This document shows, in pieces, positions 21,061 through 28,535 of a stretch of DNA of 30,569 nucleotides. Each line of letters starts with the position of its first letter. Position 1 is the first letter of the stretch. The notes beneath the pieces were generated by a model, which worked only from the letters and a program-made list of their open reading frames with translations, was not told the origin of the DNA and did no database searches. The stretch is taken from IMG/VR virus record IMGVR_UViG_3300035698_014097, positions 1 to 30,569 of that record; one strand, 5' to 3'. Origin of the DNA: a virus. A program made the position numbers and the translations under genes.

Positions 21061-21294
21061 TCATTTCTCCTTTGTCATTCGTAAAATTTCATTATTATAT
21101 TCTTCTAACAATAAACATAAGATTGGTACATGTTTGCTTCCAGAATCAAATGTACAATGTAACAACCCACTAAGATGTATTGCTATTCTTCCAGACCAAT
21201 ATAATGCATCAACCATTGTTACATCATCTTCTTTAAGTTTTTTTAAATGGTCTTTGTATTCTTCTAATAATAAATTATATTCGTTTATCGACAT
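21061..21294 (-). CDS. hypothetical protein, 77 aa
   Basis: Starts MSINEYNLLLEEYKDHLKKL. Helical and charged N-terminal 28 residues, then a more hydrophobic part with the segment RIAIHLSGLLHCTFDSGS. The first 25 codons are duplicated as a truncated copy at 21741-21658. A TATAAATA motif lies 13 bases upstream of its ATG. Function unknown. Confidence 0.7.
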   Translation of the reverse strand: MSINEYNLLLEEYKDHLKKLKEDDVTMVDALYWSGRIAIHLSGLLHCTFDSGSKHVPILCLLLEEYNNEILRMTKEK

Positions 21295-21309
21295 ATTACC
21301 TCATCACTA
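21219..21309. repeat. direct repeat copy A, about 91 bp
   Basis: Near-identical to 21669-21756. It covers the 5' part of the 77-aa gene and the shared end SDEVICR of the gene before it. It differs from copy B by a 3-base insertion (AATAATAAAT against AATAAAT) and one base change. Confidence 0.85.
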
Positions 21310-21668
21310 TTTATATAATATTTACCTTGTTTTGGGTGTATTGTTTTATCATCAGACCATGTATATAATTCACAATCATTTCCGACTTCTAATTCAGTCC
21401 ACGGCCCACATGTTATTCTTACACGATCACCAACTTTTAATTTCCCACATCCATAAAAATTAACATCACAATCATTTTTAACTTGTACATCACAATCATG
21501 TTTACATATTAATAAACAATCACTTCCAATGTTTATTTTACAATCTTGTTTTACTTCTATATGCCAACCATTTAACTCTGGGTAATCTATTATAGTATTA
21601 TCACAATAAAATCTAGCATATTTTTTACTGTAATCTATTTCACATTTACCTTCGAATCTAAAATCCAT
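21285..21668 (-). CDS. hypothetical Cys-rich beta protein, 127 aa
   Basis: Starts MDFRFEGKCEIDYSKKYARF. The middle contains short repeats with Cys-Asp (CKINIGSDCLLICKHDCDVQ), which suggest a small beta solenoid or Cys-rich strand repeats, then GKLKVGDRVRI and LEVGNDCELYTW. It lies exactly between two copies of a direct repeat, so it may have arrived or been duplicated as a cassette. Its last seven residues SDEVICR come from the repeat and are shared with the radical SAM protein. Function unknown. Confidence 0.7.
   Translation of the reverse strand: MDFRFEGKCEIDYSKKYARFYCDNTIIDYPELNGWHIEVKQDCKINIGSDCLLICKHDCDVQVKNDCDVNFYGCGKLKVGDRVRITCGPWTELEVGNDCELYTWSDDKTIHPKQGKYYINSDEVICR
21308..21315 (-). 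promoter_or_regulatory. late-type motif before the 77-aa gene
   Basis: TATAAATA on the minus strand, 13 bases upstream of the ATG at 21294. The equivalent place next to repeat copy B lacks it. It is inside coding sequence, so chance is possible. Confidence 0.4.
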
Positions 21669-21741
21669 TTACATCATCTTCTTTAAGTTTTTTTAAATGG
21701 TCTTTGTATTCTTCTAATAAATTACATTCGTTTATCGACAT
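21658..21741 (-). pseudogene. truncated copy of the 77-aa gene
   Basis: Minus-strand frame MSINECNLLEEYKDHLKKLK continuing to DDVNGF and a TAG, 27 codons. It repeats the start of the 77-aa gene (21294-21061) with one residue lost and one changed, then breaks off at the ATG of the 127-aa gene. It is a remnant of the duplication, though its translation could help couple the radical SAM gene to the next gene. Confidence 0.7.
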
Positions 21742-21756
21742 ATTACCTCATCACTA
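21669..21756. repeat. direct repeat copy B, about 88 bp
   Basis: Second copy of 21219-21309. It covers the end of the radical SAM gene and the truncated gene copy. With copy A it flanks the 127-aa gene. Confidence 0.85.
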
Positions 21757-22583
21757 AAACTGCTTTTGTACATCTTCATATCTTTCATATCTAAAAACTT
21801 AGACATTATTTCTGGTTCGTATAAACTTAAATCAAATCTAACATTATTTGGTTTAAGGAATGGGTGAAACAATGCACCAAATGCAATTTTATCTGTACTC
21901 AATTCTTCTACTTTATCAAACAAATATTCATGTTCTAATACTTTTTCATCGGCTCTACCTTTTTTAGTATGAGGTAACAATACAAAGTAATCAATTACAT
22001 CTTGATATTCGTGGTATATATCAACAAATTTATCTACACTTGCTTTATCAGATATAATCAAATGAAGATTAAGTTTTACCTTTACATCACTAAACAATTC
22101 AATAGCCGATTTCCAGTATGCAGATAAATGTTCATGACAAGATATTGCAACCCCACCACAATATTTTTGTGTTGCTTCTATTATATCCTTACTTATATGC
22201 ATTCCATTAGTAGTATAATTAGGGGTGATTCCAATAGCATCAAATGCTTTTAATATATCGATAAAATGTGGATGTAATGTAGGTTCACCTCCACCGATAG
22301 CCACTTGAAAAGGCTTTTGATTCTCATTCATTGTACCAAAGAAACTATTTATATTATCTATGGCATCCATGTAATGTTCTTCAATTGAACTAGAATCCAT
22401 ATAACACCATGAGCATTTTCCGAAACATTTACCAGTAATCTTGACATCATAGAATTCTGGATATTCTAAATCAGCAATAGGTTTAGATTGATCATATGTT
22501 TGTCTTATAGTTTTACCATTAAAATAAATCGATCTATAATTTTCTTTTGGAAACTCTCTTATTTTTATTCCTGAATTAACCAT
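21732..22583 (-). CDS. radical SAM enzyme
   Basis: A 283-residue protein with the 4Fe-4S cluster motif CFGKCSWC (Cys53, Cys57, Cys60) and the SAM-binding GGGEPTLHP near residues 97-105, followed by YTTNGMHIS. It lacks a clear SPASM domain; the length suits a single radical SAM barrel. Reactions of the family range from peptide modification to base modification. Two upstream neighbours share an N-terminal NSST motif, which raises the possibility that they are substrates. The start ATG at 22583 has AAGGGAAATGTA upstream. The C-terminal end SDEVICR lies in the direct repeat. Confidence 0.87.
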   Translation of the reverse strand: MVNSGIKIREFPKENYRSIYFNGKTIRQTYDQSKPIADLEYPEFYDVKITGKCFGKCSWCYMDSSSIEEHYMDAIDNINSFFGTMNENQKPFQVAIGGGEPTLHPHFIDILKAFDAIGITPNYTTNGMHISKDIIEATQKYCGGVAISCHEHLSAYWKSAIELFSDVKVKLNLHLIISDKASVDKFVDIYHEYQDVIDYFVLLPHTKKGRADEKVLEHEYLFDKVEELSTDKIAFGALFHPFLKPNNVRFDLSLYEPEIMSKFLDMKDMKMYKSSFSDEVICR

Positions 22584-22596
22584 TACATTTCCCTTT

Positions 22597-22992
22597 CTAT
22601 GTTTCTGATGAATAACCAAGTACATTAAATGTTTTTTTTATGAAATTAAGTACCTCTGGATGCATACCACCTCTTTCGGCACTAATACTAATTAATTTTT
22701 TATTTTCTTTCTTTGGTTTTTTTATTGTATAACCAATTGTTTGTAATAATTTAATTGCATCTTCTACATCATTATATCCATATTTCTCATTCACATAATA
22801 TAAATCATTTTTTTCAGCATAATCGATATTTAATTTATGACCATATTCATTTGGATATTTTTCTTCTAATGTATATACAAGTTCTCTAACAAGTTTTAAT
22901 GCCTTATCAGTTTTACATACAAACAATTCGGTTGAACTATTTGTAATTACATCTACAAACGAATGTACGCTTATTATTATTTTATCATCCAT
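22597..22992 (-). CDS. NSST-motif protein, 131 aa
   Basis: Starts MDDKIIISVHSFVDVITNSS and is followed by TELFVCK. The N-terminal V-H-S-x-V-D-x-I-T-N-S-S-T motif is shared with the next gene upstream. A similar N-terminal (V/I)(T/S)NSSS peptide is seen in many uncharacterised bacterial and phage proteins. The rest is helical and Lys/Glu rich. It overlaps the upstream gene by 8 bases, and its stop lies 14 bases before the radical SAM ATG. Function unknown. Confidence 0.75.
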   Translation of the reverse strand: MDDKIIISVHSFVDVITNSSTELFVCKTDKALKLVRELVYTLEEKYPNEYGHKLNIDYAEKNDLYYVNEKYGYNDVEDAIKLLQTIGYTIKKPKKENKKLISISAERGGMHPEVLNFIKKTFNVLGYSSET

Positions 22993-23482
22993 TTCTAAAT
23001 CCTTCTCCGTCTATGCTTCCAAGTACTGATTTAATTTTATCTGCTAATGCTGTATATTTTTCGTCTTTAGGAAGTATGTATATGTATGTACTAGAATCTG
23101 GTTCATAATCACTTTCACCCGCATCTAACATCCATTGTGGTTCTTTTACTTCACCTTTTAATACAGACATCATCAAATCCTCAAACCATTTATTTTGTTC
23201 TTTTCGTTCTTTATCATATAACAGTTTTTCTTCTTTATAACTTGCTGTTATTTTTGGTGCACTATCTACTTTATCATATTCAATTTTTTCTTTGTATTTA
23301 TCTTCATCATAAAATACATGATAATAGAATATATCATCTGGGGTTTTATCTGTAATACCAGACAAATTCAATACTTCTTGAACTAACTCTTTAACAACTT
23401 TGATATCGTTTTGATATATGTATACAGTAGTCGAACTATTAGTTATTTGATCAACTACAGAATGTACATTAATTTTAATCAT
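22985..23482 (-). CDS. NSST-motif protein, 165 aa
   Basis: Starts MIKINVHSVVDQITNSSTTV. Shares the N-terminal motif with the 131-aa protein but little else. The remainder is acidic, with a charged middle (DKVDSAPKITASYKEEKLLY) and a C-terminal segment TYIYILPKDEKYTALADKIK. No known fold is recognised. AAAGGAGAAATAGAA precedes the ATG. A structured RNA at 23671-23522 lies just upstream and could be its leader. Confidence 0.75.
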   Translation of the reverse strand: MIKINVHSVVDQITNSSTTVYIYQNDIKVVKELVQEVLNLSGITDKTPDDIFYYHVFYDEDKYKEKIEYDKVDSAPKITASYKEEKLLYDKERKEQNKWFEDLMMSVLKGEVKEPQWMLDAGESDYEPDSSTYIYILPKDEKYTALADKIKSVLGSIDGEGFRNG

Positions 23483-23521
23483 TTCTATTTCTCCTTTTTT
23501 GTTTATGTGTTTAAAAATTAA

Positions 23522-23671
23522 ATGTTATAAGAGAGCGAAGAATTCTATGTACACTATTGAACTCAACTACTCATTTACGTACCTTAGACAATGAACAATA
23601 CCACATTATCTAGTTACAGTGTTCTCTCTGGTACGAGAAGGTTGTAAATTATTGGTTAACTCTTATAACAT
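23522..23671 (-). ncRNA. structured RNA, about 150 bases, closed by a 12-bp stem
   Basis: ATGTTATAAGAG (minus strand 23671-23660) pairs perfectly with CTCTTATAACAT (23533-23522). Inside, CGTACC and GGTACG (23635-23630 with 23583-23578) form a second stem. There is no open frame. The element fills most of the 199-base gap between the NUDIX gene and the NSST-motif gene, 40 bases before the latter's start. It may be a leader element or a processed small RNA. Confidence 0.65.
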
Positions 23672-23681
23672 GTTAATATGT

Positions 23682-24194
23682 TTAATTATTTTCATATAAA
23701 TATAATCCTGCATATATACCAGAACTAACTAATTTTCCTTGTTCTTGTTTATCTTCTAACCAAGGTATTATACAATCCATTCTTACCTTATGTACAATAA
23801 TTTTTTCATTATCAACTCCACCACCTTCTGCAACTTTAATACAATCTCTGGCAATGTATTTGTGTTCTGTTTCAGTACTCATTCCAGGTGATTTTGGAGA
23901 TGTATATGCTAACTCCCAATTGTTAGAAGTATATCCAGTTTCTTCTAACAATTCTTTTACTGCACATTGTAACGGTAATTCGTTTTTATCATGATCTCCA
24001 ATAACTCCTGCGGGACTTTCTATAACATATTTATCTACAGGAACTCGATATTGTTCTACTAAAATAATCTCATTGTCTTTTGTTACTGCTAATATAGATG
24101 CTATTTCTCCAGTACTAGTTTTTCTTTCTACTACTTCCCAACCATGTATACTCTTTAATCTAAGAAATTTTCCTTCGTATAACATTTTACTCAT
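23682..24194 (-). CDS. NUDIX hydrolase, ADP-ribose pyrophosphatase type
   Basis: A 170-residue NUDIX protein. The ADP-ribose pyrophosphatase signature is visible upstream of the NUDIX box: VEQYR (46-50) and ESPAG (59-63). The box itself runs from about Gly66 to KELLEETGY (80-88), with Lys in place of the usual Arg at the first position of REUxEExGU. Enzymes of this type split ADP-ribose into AMP and ribose 5-phosphate; some also act on NADH or other nucleoside diphosphates. Here it could dispose of ADP-ribose set free by the macrodomain or NADAR proteins. It has its own promoter at 24278-24251. The start ATG at 24194 is preceded by GGGAAAAAA; a second ATG is three codons in. Confidence 0.85.
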   Translation of the reverse strand: MSKMLYEGKFLRLKSIHGWEVVERKTSTGEIASILAVTKDNEIILVEQYRVPVDKYVIESPAGVIGDHDKNELPLQCAVKELLEETGYTSNNWELAYTSPKSPGMSTETEHKYIARDCIKVAEGGGVDNEKIIVHKVRMDCIIPWLEDKQEQGKLVSSGIYAGLYLYENN

Positions 24195-24250
24195 AATATT
24201 TTTTCCCGTGTTTATCGTATATAAAAAATTAATTTGTTGCTTTGTACTTT

Positions 24251-24278
24251 AATATAATAAAAATATCGGAAAAAGCAA
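24251..24278 (-). promoter_or_regulatory. sigma70-like promoter for the NUDIX gene
   Basis: TTGCTT (24278-24273), a 16-base spacer and TATATT (24256-24251) on the minus strand, followed by A, about 57 bases before the NUDIX ATG. Confidence 0.72.
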
Positions 24279-24305
24279 GCATTATTTTGAATTGTTTTTA
24301 TTTTT

Positions 24306-24336
24306 TTGTAAGTCTGTATAACACAACGACTTACAA
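24306..24336 (-). terminator. 9-bp hairpin at the end of the small membrane protein gene
   Basis: TTGTAAGTC (24336-24328 on the minus strand) pairs with GACTTACAA (24314-24306), loop 13 bases, overlapping the stop codon of the 63-aa gene. On the minus strand it is followed by As rather than Ts, so it is not a standard terminator; it may be a stability or processing element. Confidence 0.35.
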
Positions 24337-24522
24337 TACCTCATGTAATAATAAGAGTCCAAATATAAAGACTAAAACAATACTCAATGAAATCCATAAA
24401 GGAGATAATACCCACCACCAAGACCATGCAATAAAATTAGTCAATTTCAAACCTACAAACAATACAGTCAATAATCCTGCAAAACCTATTCCACCACTGC
24501 TACTACTTGTACTATCACTCAT
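24331..24522 (-). CDS. small membrane protein (transmembrane Fragile-X-F type)
   Basis: A 63-residue protein with a polar Ser-rich start (MSDSTSSSSGGIGFAGLL) and two membrane helices (about residues 12-29 and 38-60) separated by AWSWWWVLSP. Small phage proteins with this GGIGF...WSWWWVL pattern are often annotated as transmembrane Fragile-X-F proteins. Their role is unknown. AAAAGGAGAATAGTT precedes the ATG. Its start overlaps the previous gene by 8 bases. Confidence 0.75.
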   Translation of the reverse strand: MSDSTSSSSGGIGFAGLLTVLFVGLKLTNFIAWSWWWVLSPLWISLSIVLVFIFGLLLLHEVL

Positions 24523-24895
24523 AACTATTCTCCTTTTTTAATATGTTTTCTTTTGTATTTCCTTCTATCTCATTATTTATTGCTTGCATCAAAGAACCAA
24601 TTTTGAATATTCCATTTACATCATAAAATCGATTTCTTTTTATCCAGTCACATATAACAAACAATCTAAAACCATCTGGATTATGTTTATCTTTAGTTTT
24701 TCTTTTTGAAAATCTAATACCATCTGGAATTTCACCATATACTTTAATAAGATCTTTTTTCACAAAATTTAGTTTGTATTTTAATGATAGTCCAGATACA
24801 TCTAATACTCTAAGTTTATTTCTTATACGTCCACCAATAGTTCTAATTACTTCTTTACAATGGATATGATTGGCCTTAACATTATGTATACTCAT
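24515..24895 (-). CDS. hypothetical basic protein, 126 aa
   Basis: Starts MSIHNVKANHIHCKEVIRTI. It is basic, with KRKTKDKHNPDGFRLF in the middle and a Lys/Glu-rich tail. The composition would suit nucleic acid binding, but there is no motif to support it. Its ATG overlaps the stop of the upstream gene (ATGA). Confidence 0.72.
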   Translation of the reverse strand: MSIHNVKANHIHCKEVIRTIGGRIRNKLRVLDVSGLSLKYKLNFVKKDLIKVYGEIPDGIRFSKRKTKDKHNPDGFRLFVICDWIKRNRFYDVNGIFKIGSLMQAINNEIEGNTKENILKKENSYE

Positions 24896-25314
24896 GTATC
24901 TCCTTTATCTGTAAATATTCCAAGATCTTCAATTGCTTTGTTTATATTCTCTTCTGTAAACAATTCCTCCAATTCTTTTTGAATTTTTAATGATTGTGGT
25001 TTAGGTTCTATTGGTTTACATTCTATACTATTCTTATCACAATTAATTACGATATATGTATACATCCCAAAATCTTGCATAGATATTCTAAATGCATCTT
25101 CTTTTAATTGTTTTAATCCGTTTATATATGACCTCATTAAACTCTTTTGATTTTTTTGAGTCCAATCCATTATTGCTTGAATAGATTTGTCTTTTTTTAT
25201 TATATTTTTAAGAGATGATAATATCCATTTTTTATCACATTCTGCTAATAATTGCCAATAATCAATTTCATTGTTATCATCAGGTATATCATCCCAACTT
25301 TCTATTTCATCCAT
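24892..25314 (-). CDS. hypothetical acidic protein, 140 aa
   Basis: Starts MDEIESWDDIPDDNNEIDYW with an acidic first 25 residues, a helical middle (QKNQKSLMRSYINGLKQLKE) and a C-terminal helix (LEELFTEENINKAIEDL). No recognised family. It overlaps the next gene by four bases. Confidence 0.72.
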   Translation of the reverse strand: MDEIESWDDIPDDNNEIDYWQLLAECDKKWILSSLKNIIKKDKSIQAIMDWTQKNQKSLMRSYINGLKQLKEDAFRISMQDFGMYTYIVINCDKNSIECKPIEPKPQSLKIQKELEELFTEENINKAIEDLGIFTDKGDT

Positions 25315-25325
25315 ATATATTCCTC

Positions 25326-25493
25326 TTATTTACACAAATATGTTACTGAGTATGTTAGCACTGATGCAGCACCCCAATAAACTCCTTGACCTATTATACC
25401 TTTATACAAGTATATAATACAACTAACAATACCAAAAACAATCATAATAGTTGGTATTATTTTTTCGTAATTATGTACAAAATAATTAATCAT
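25326..25493 (-). CDS. small membrane protein, 55 aa
   Basis: Starts at the ATG at 25493, which overlaps the stop of the upstream gene (ATGA), and ends at the TAA at 25328-25326. Residues of about 13-31 (IPTIMIVFGIVSCIIYLYK) and about 35-52 (GQGVYWGAASVLTYSVTYLC) are hydrophobic, giving two membrane helices. Holin-like in size, but nothing else supports lysis. Function unknown. Confidence 0.65.
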   Translation of the reverse strand: MINYFVHNYEKIIPTIMIVFGIVSCIIYLYKGIIGQGVYWGAASVLTYSVTYLCK

Positions 25494-25690
25494 GTATGTA
25501 TATTTTGATCTATATACTTGAGAACTACCGTTAATACCTCTCCTTGTGCGTTTTTAATCTCTTGTGCTTTAGCCTTTTGTGGTGGAGATACTTTTTTTCC
25601 ATCGAATCTATCGGGAATAGGATTTTTTCCTATATTCTCAATCAAATCAAATACATATTTTCTTATCTTTATTGTTGCATCACTTTTCAT
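25490..25690 (-). CDS. hypothetical protein, 66 aa
   Basis: Starts MKSDATIKIRKYVFDLIENI behind AAAGGAGAATTAAAA. A basic central stretch (DRFDGKKVSPPQKAKAQE) and helical end. Located just after the VWA gene, with coupling to the small membrane protein downstream. No family is recognised. Confidence 0.68.
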   Translation of the reverse strand: MKSDATIKIRKYVFDLIENIGKNPIPDRFDGKKVSPPQKAKAQEIKNAQGEVLTVVLKYIDQNIHT

Positions 25691-25711
25691 TTTTAATTCT
25701 CCTTTGAATAA

Positions 25712-27040
25712 TTATTTTTCGTACCTTTCTAAATATGCTACATATCCCCATGTACATCCATATGGAGGTGTGTATCCATCGTCTTTACTATGTAACAACC
25801 ACATTACTTTTGTTTTTAATGGTTGTGTTGGACACGATGCTTGTCCATCTGTAAATATAACTAATCCATCTGCCTTTGTAGTATCTGCATAATCGATAAC
25901 TTCTTGGAAATCTGTTCCACCTCTACCAGTAACTTCAAATGAATCTTTTGCTTTTTTAAAATCTTTTTCTATTTTAAGTATTTTTGTATCGAATAATACA
26001 TATGTTATTTTTGCATGACCACATATAGAATTCATTACACACATACCTTCTGCTAAATCATTATCAGACATCGAACCAGAAGAATCAGTAGCAAATATAA
26101 TATGTGTATCGTATTCTCTACGTTGTCCAGGTTGAGATAAACCATATCTTCTATTTAACTTCATTCTAGATGCATATCTTCTAACAGACAAAACTGATTT
26201 ATTAAAACGTCTTAACAGTTCTTTCCATGATATTTTTGGTGTATGTGCAGATAAAATTTGTGCTACCATCTCTCCGCTTATATCACCCCATAAATGAGAT
26301 CTACTTCTATTTGTATCAACCAATTGTTTTATATCAGATTCTAATAATGTATTCTCTCCCCAATCTTTATTGCTAGTTGAATTAGGATCGAAATAATCTT
26401 TCATTCCATCATTTTCGTTTTTGAATTCTTTAAAGCCTTTTCCATCCTTATCTTCTGATGTATCGTTATTATCTTTTGATTGATTGTTTAATGCTTTTTC
26501 GATTTCATCATTCTGTTCTTCCTTAGACATAGAATTCCAAATTTCTTTTATTTTTTCATTTGTATCATCTTGTCGATCCATCAATTCTCTAAAATATTCT
26601 TCAAAACATTGATCACGTTTTAATCCAAATGTTTCAGGGTATGGATAAAAATCATGCATATCGTTTTTCTTTAATATGTTACCTAAAGAAAATGGTGTAA
26701 TTGTTATGTTACTGGCAAGAGAAGCTATTTGTCTAGGTTCTGCTAACCTTGTAGTAGCATGTTTCAAAAGAATTTTAAATCCTTCCATTGCCATAACACA
26801 TTCCAACCGTTCTGTAGATAACATATTGATAAAATTAGGATTGTATTTAATAATTGGTGGTCTTGTTTTTGAATCAATTCCGATTGTATGTTGATCATTA
26901 GACGGAACTTTTTTAAACATATTCAATGCTTCTAACATCATTGGTTCTTGTATGAACCATTTTATGATTATTTTTTCGATCTTTTTTTCTGCTTTTTTAA
27001 TTTTCAGAAAATCGGAAGCAAAGTTTTTGTCATTCACCAT
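25712..27040 (-). CDS. VWA-like protein (DUF2201 / VMAP-type), partner of the MoxR ATPase
   Basis: A 442-residue protein. The N-terminal 140 residues match the metallopeptidase-like part of DUF2201 proteins, though the usual HExxH is not intact (FKILLKHATTRLAE near 88-101). An acidic Asn/Asp-rich linker covers about 185-225. The C-terminal VWA domain has a complete MIDAS: FATDSSGSMS (Asp319, Ser321, Ser323), GGTDF (Thr376, Asp377) and FTDGQ (Asp398). VWA proteins paired with MoxR AAA+ ATPases work as chaperones for complex assembly or metal insertion. Here the partner is encoded at 27344-28498, with one small gene between. The target is unknown. Confidence 0.85.
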   Translation of the reverse strand: MVNDKNFASDFLKIKKAEKKIEKIIIKWFIQEPMMLEALNMFKKVPSNDQHTIGIDSKTRPPIIKYNPNFINMLSTERLECVMAMEGFKILLKHATTRLAEPRQIASLASNITITPFSLGNILKKNDMHDFYPYPETFGLKRDQCFEEYFRELMDRQDDTNEKIKEIWNSMSKEEQNDEIEKALNNQSKDNNDTSEDKDGKGFKEFKNENDGMKDYFDPNSTSNKDWGENTLLESDIKQLVDTNRSRSHLWGDISGEMVAQILSAHTPKISWKELLRRFNKSVLSVRRYASRMKLNRRYGLSQPGQRREYDTHIIFATDSSGSMSDNDLAEGMCVMNSICGHAKITYVLFDTKILKIEKDFKKAKDSFEVTGRGGTDFQEVIDYADTTKADGLVIFTDGQASCPTQPLKTKVMWLLHSKDDGYTPPYGCTWGYVAYLERYEK

Positions 27041-27049
27041 AATATTAAT

Positions 27050-27325
27050 TTACCTTAATTTTGTAGCAATGATCTTATCTCCAAATATACCTTTGTAAAA
27101 TTCTCTAGCAAATCTTGGTTTTGATCTATGACCATTTTCAAGAGCAGATACATTAAGTTTGTACTCGGTATATGCATTTAATTTCGATGCACCTACAATT
27201 TTATTTTTACTAATACCCTGAAGATAAATTCTTCTATTGGGTTTAACTGTCAAATAATATTCAACCTTTGATGGTTTATCCCTTGCTACTATGTAAGGGT
27301 ATTTGTGTTTTAAATTTGTATTCAT
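27050..27325 (-). CDS. hypothetical basic protein, 91 aa
   Basis: Starts MNTNLKHKYPYIVARDKPSK behind AAGGAGAGAATAAACA. It is strongly basic and beta rich (EYYLTVKPNRRIYLQGISKN). It sits between the MoxR and VWA genes in the same transcript, so it may be a substrate or adaptor of that pair, but this is only positional. Confidence 0.7.
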   Translation of the reverse strand: MNTNLKHKYPYIVARDKPSKVEYYLTVKPNRRIYLQGISKNKIVGASKLNAYTEYKLNVSALENGHRSKPRFAREFYKGIFGDKIIATKLR

Positions 27326-27343
27326 TGTTTATTCTCTCCTTGT

Positions 27344-28498
27344 TTATATTTCTGGTTCGTCTATATTATCTTGTAATTCGTCATCGTTTTCTTTTGCACT
27401 CAATGTTTCAAAATATCCTTCTGCTAAATCAGGATTCATTTTCATCATACTTTTTGCATATGTTTCTTTACCTACATTATCTACAGCCATAATATTAAAA
27501 AATTGTGCCATTGGTTCTTTGCCGATTATATCAAGATATTTGGTTAAACTTTTCATTGCAGTTACTTGCATTTTCTTATTTTCTAATAATATCTCTTCGT
27601 ATTCTTTAAACCAAAAGCAAATCTGTCTATTCATATGTATTATATCTACTACTTCATAATCTTTCAATGCATCTTTAACTTTAGAATCCCACTTCATTAT
27701 AACTGTATTAGCTCCAAGTGCTTTTCTTTTTTCTCTTATGTACATAGAAAATCTTGATGTTGCTGTACTTCCTACAATACCTTCTACTATTATTCTGAGT
27801 AAACTTTCATTGTATTCTAGATCTTTATTTTTTATTAATGTATTAGATACTTTATGCCAACTTCTACGTGATGGTTGTATGTCAGTAGCTTTTATTCCTG
27901 ATTTTGCATCTGTAACAGGATCTAACATGTCTCTATGTCTTCCTATAAAACCAATAACATGTCTATGTAGTTTCTCTCTCATAGAGAAATCCAACCATTC
28001 TTCGTGTGTTGGAGCAAACTCATATACATTAAATCTATCTAAAAACGCTGGATCAAATTCGTCTACTAAATAATACCCATCATCTGATAATGGATTTATT
28101 AAACCTATTACAATACAACCTTCAGGCAAATCTTTACCCATCAGTTTACGATTCAAAACCATATCCATAATACATTGCATTACTTCGGGTTTACCACGAT
28201 TCAATTCATCTAAAATTAAAACAAATTTTTCACCTTCCTTTTTCGGCCACCAAAACGGAGGTCTAAATACAGTATGTACATATCCAGTAGTTTCATTTTT
28301 TTCTCTATCTGGCAATCCTACAATATCACCTGCATCTGCCATTTGACCTACAAACAAAGTCTGTACACGATAACCTTTATTTACATAATGATTAGTGAAG
28401 ACTTGACTTTTACCAATTCCATGTATACCAGAAAATAATAAAGCTTGATTTGAAGGAGTGTTATCTGCAATTTGAATGCATTCTTTAATACTAGGCAT
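27344..28498 (-). CDS. MoxR-family AAA+ ATPase
   Basis: A 384-residue AAA+ protein. Walker A is GIHGIGKSQ near residues 24-32, Walker B LILDELNR near 94-101 and sensor 1 GLINPLSDDGYY near 132-143, followed by the FDPAFLDRFNVYEF segment with the arginine-finger region. The C-terminal lid is helical with an acidic tail (ENDDELQDNIDEPEI). MoxR ATPases work with VWA proteins to remodel or mature other proteins, as RavA-ViaA do in E. coli. Several large phages carry such a pair with no assigned role. A TATATT -10 element lies about 40 bases upstream. AAAGGATTTCG precedes the ATG. Confidence 0.87.
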   Translation of the reverse strand: MPSIKECIQIADNTPSNQALLFSGIHGIGKSQVFTNHYVNKGYRVQTLFVGQMADAGDIVGLPDREKNETTGYVHTVFRPPFWWPKKEGEKFVLILDELNRGKPEVMQCIMDMVLNRKLMGKDLPEGCIVIGLINPLSDDGYYLVDEFDPAFLDRFNVYEFAPTHEEWLDFSMREKLHRHVIGFIGRHRDMLDPVTDAKSGIKATDIQPSRRSWHKVSNTLIKNKDLEYNESLLRIIVEGIVGSTATSRFSMYIREKRKALGANTVIMKWDSKVKDALKDYEVVDIIHMNRQICFWFKEYEEILLENKKMQVTAMKSLTKYLDIIGKEPMAQFFNIMAVDNVGKETYAKSMMKMNPDLAEGYFETLSAKENDDELQDNIDEPEI

Positions 28499-28535
28499 CG
28501 AAATCCTTTCATTTGTGATGTGCTTACCTAGTATT

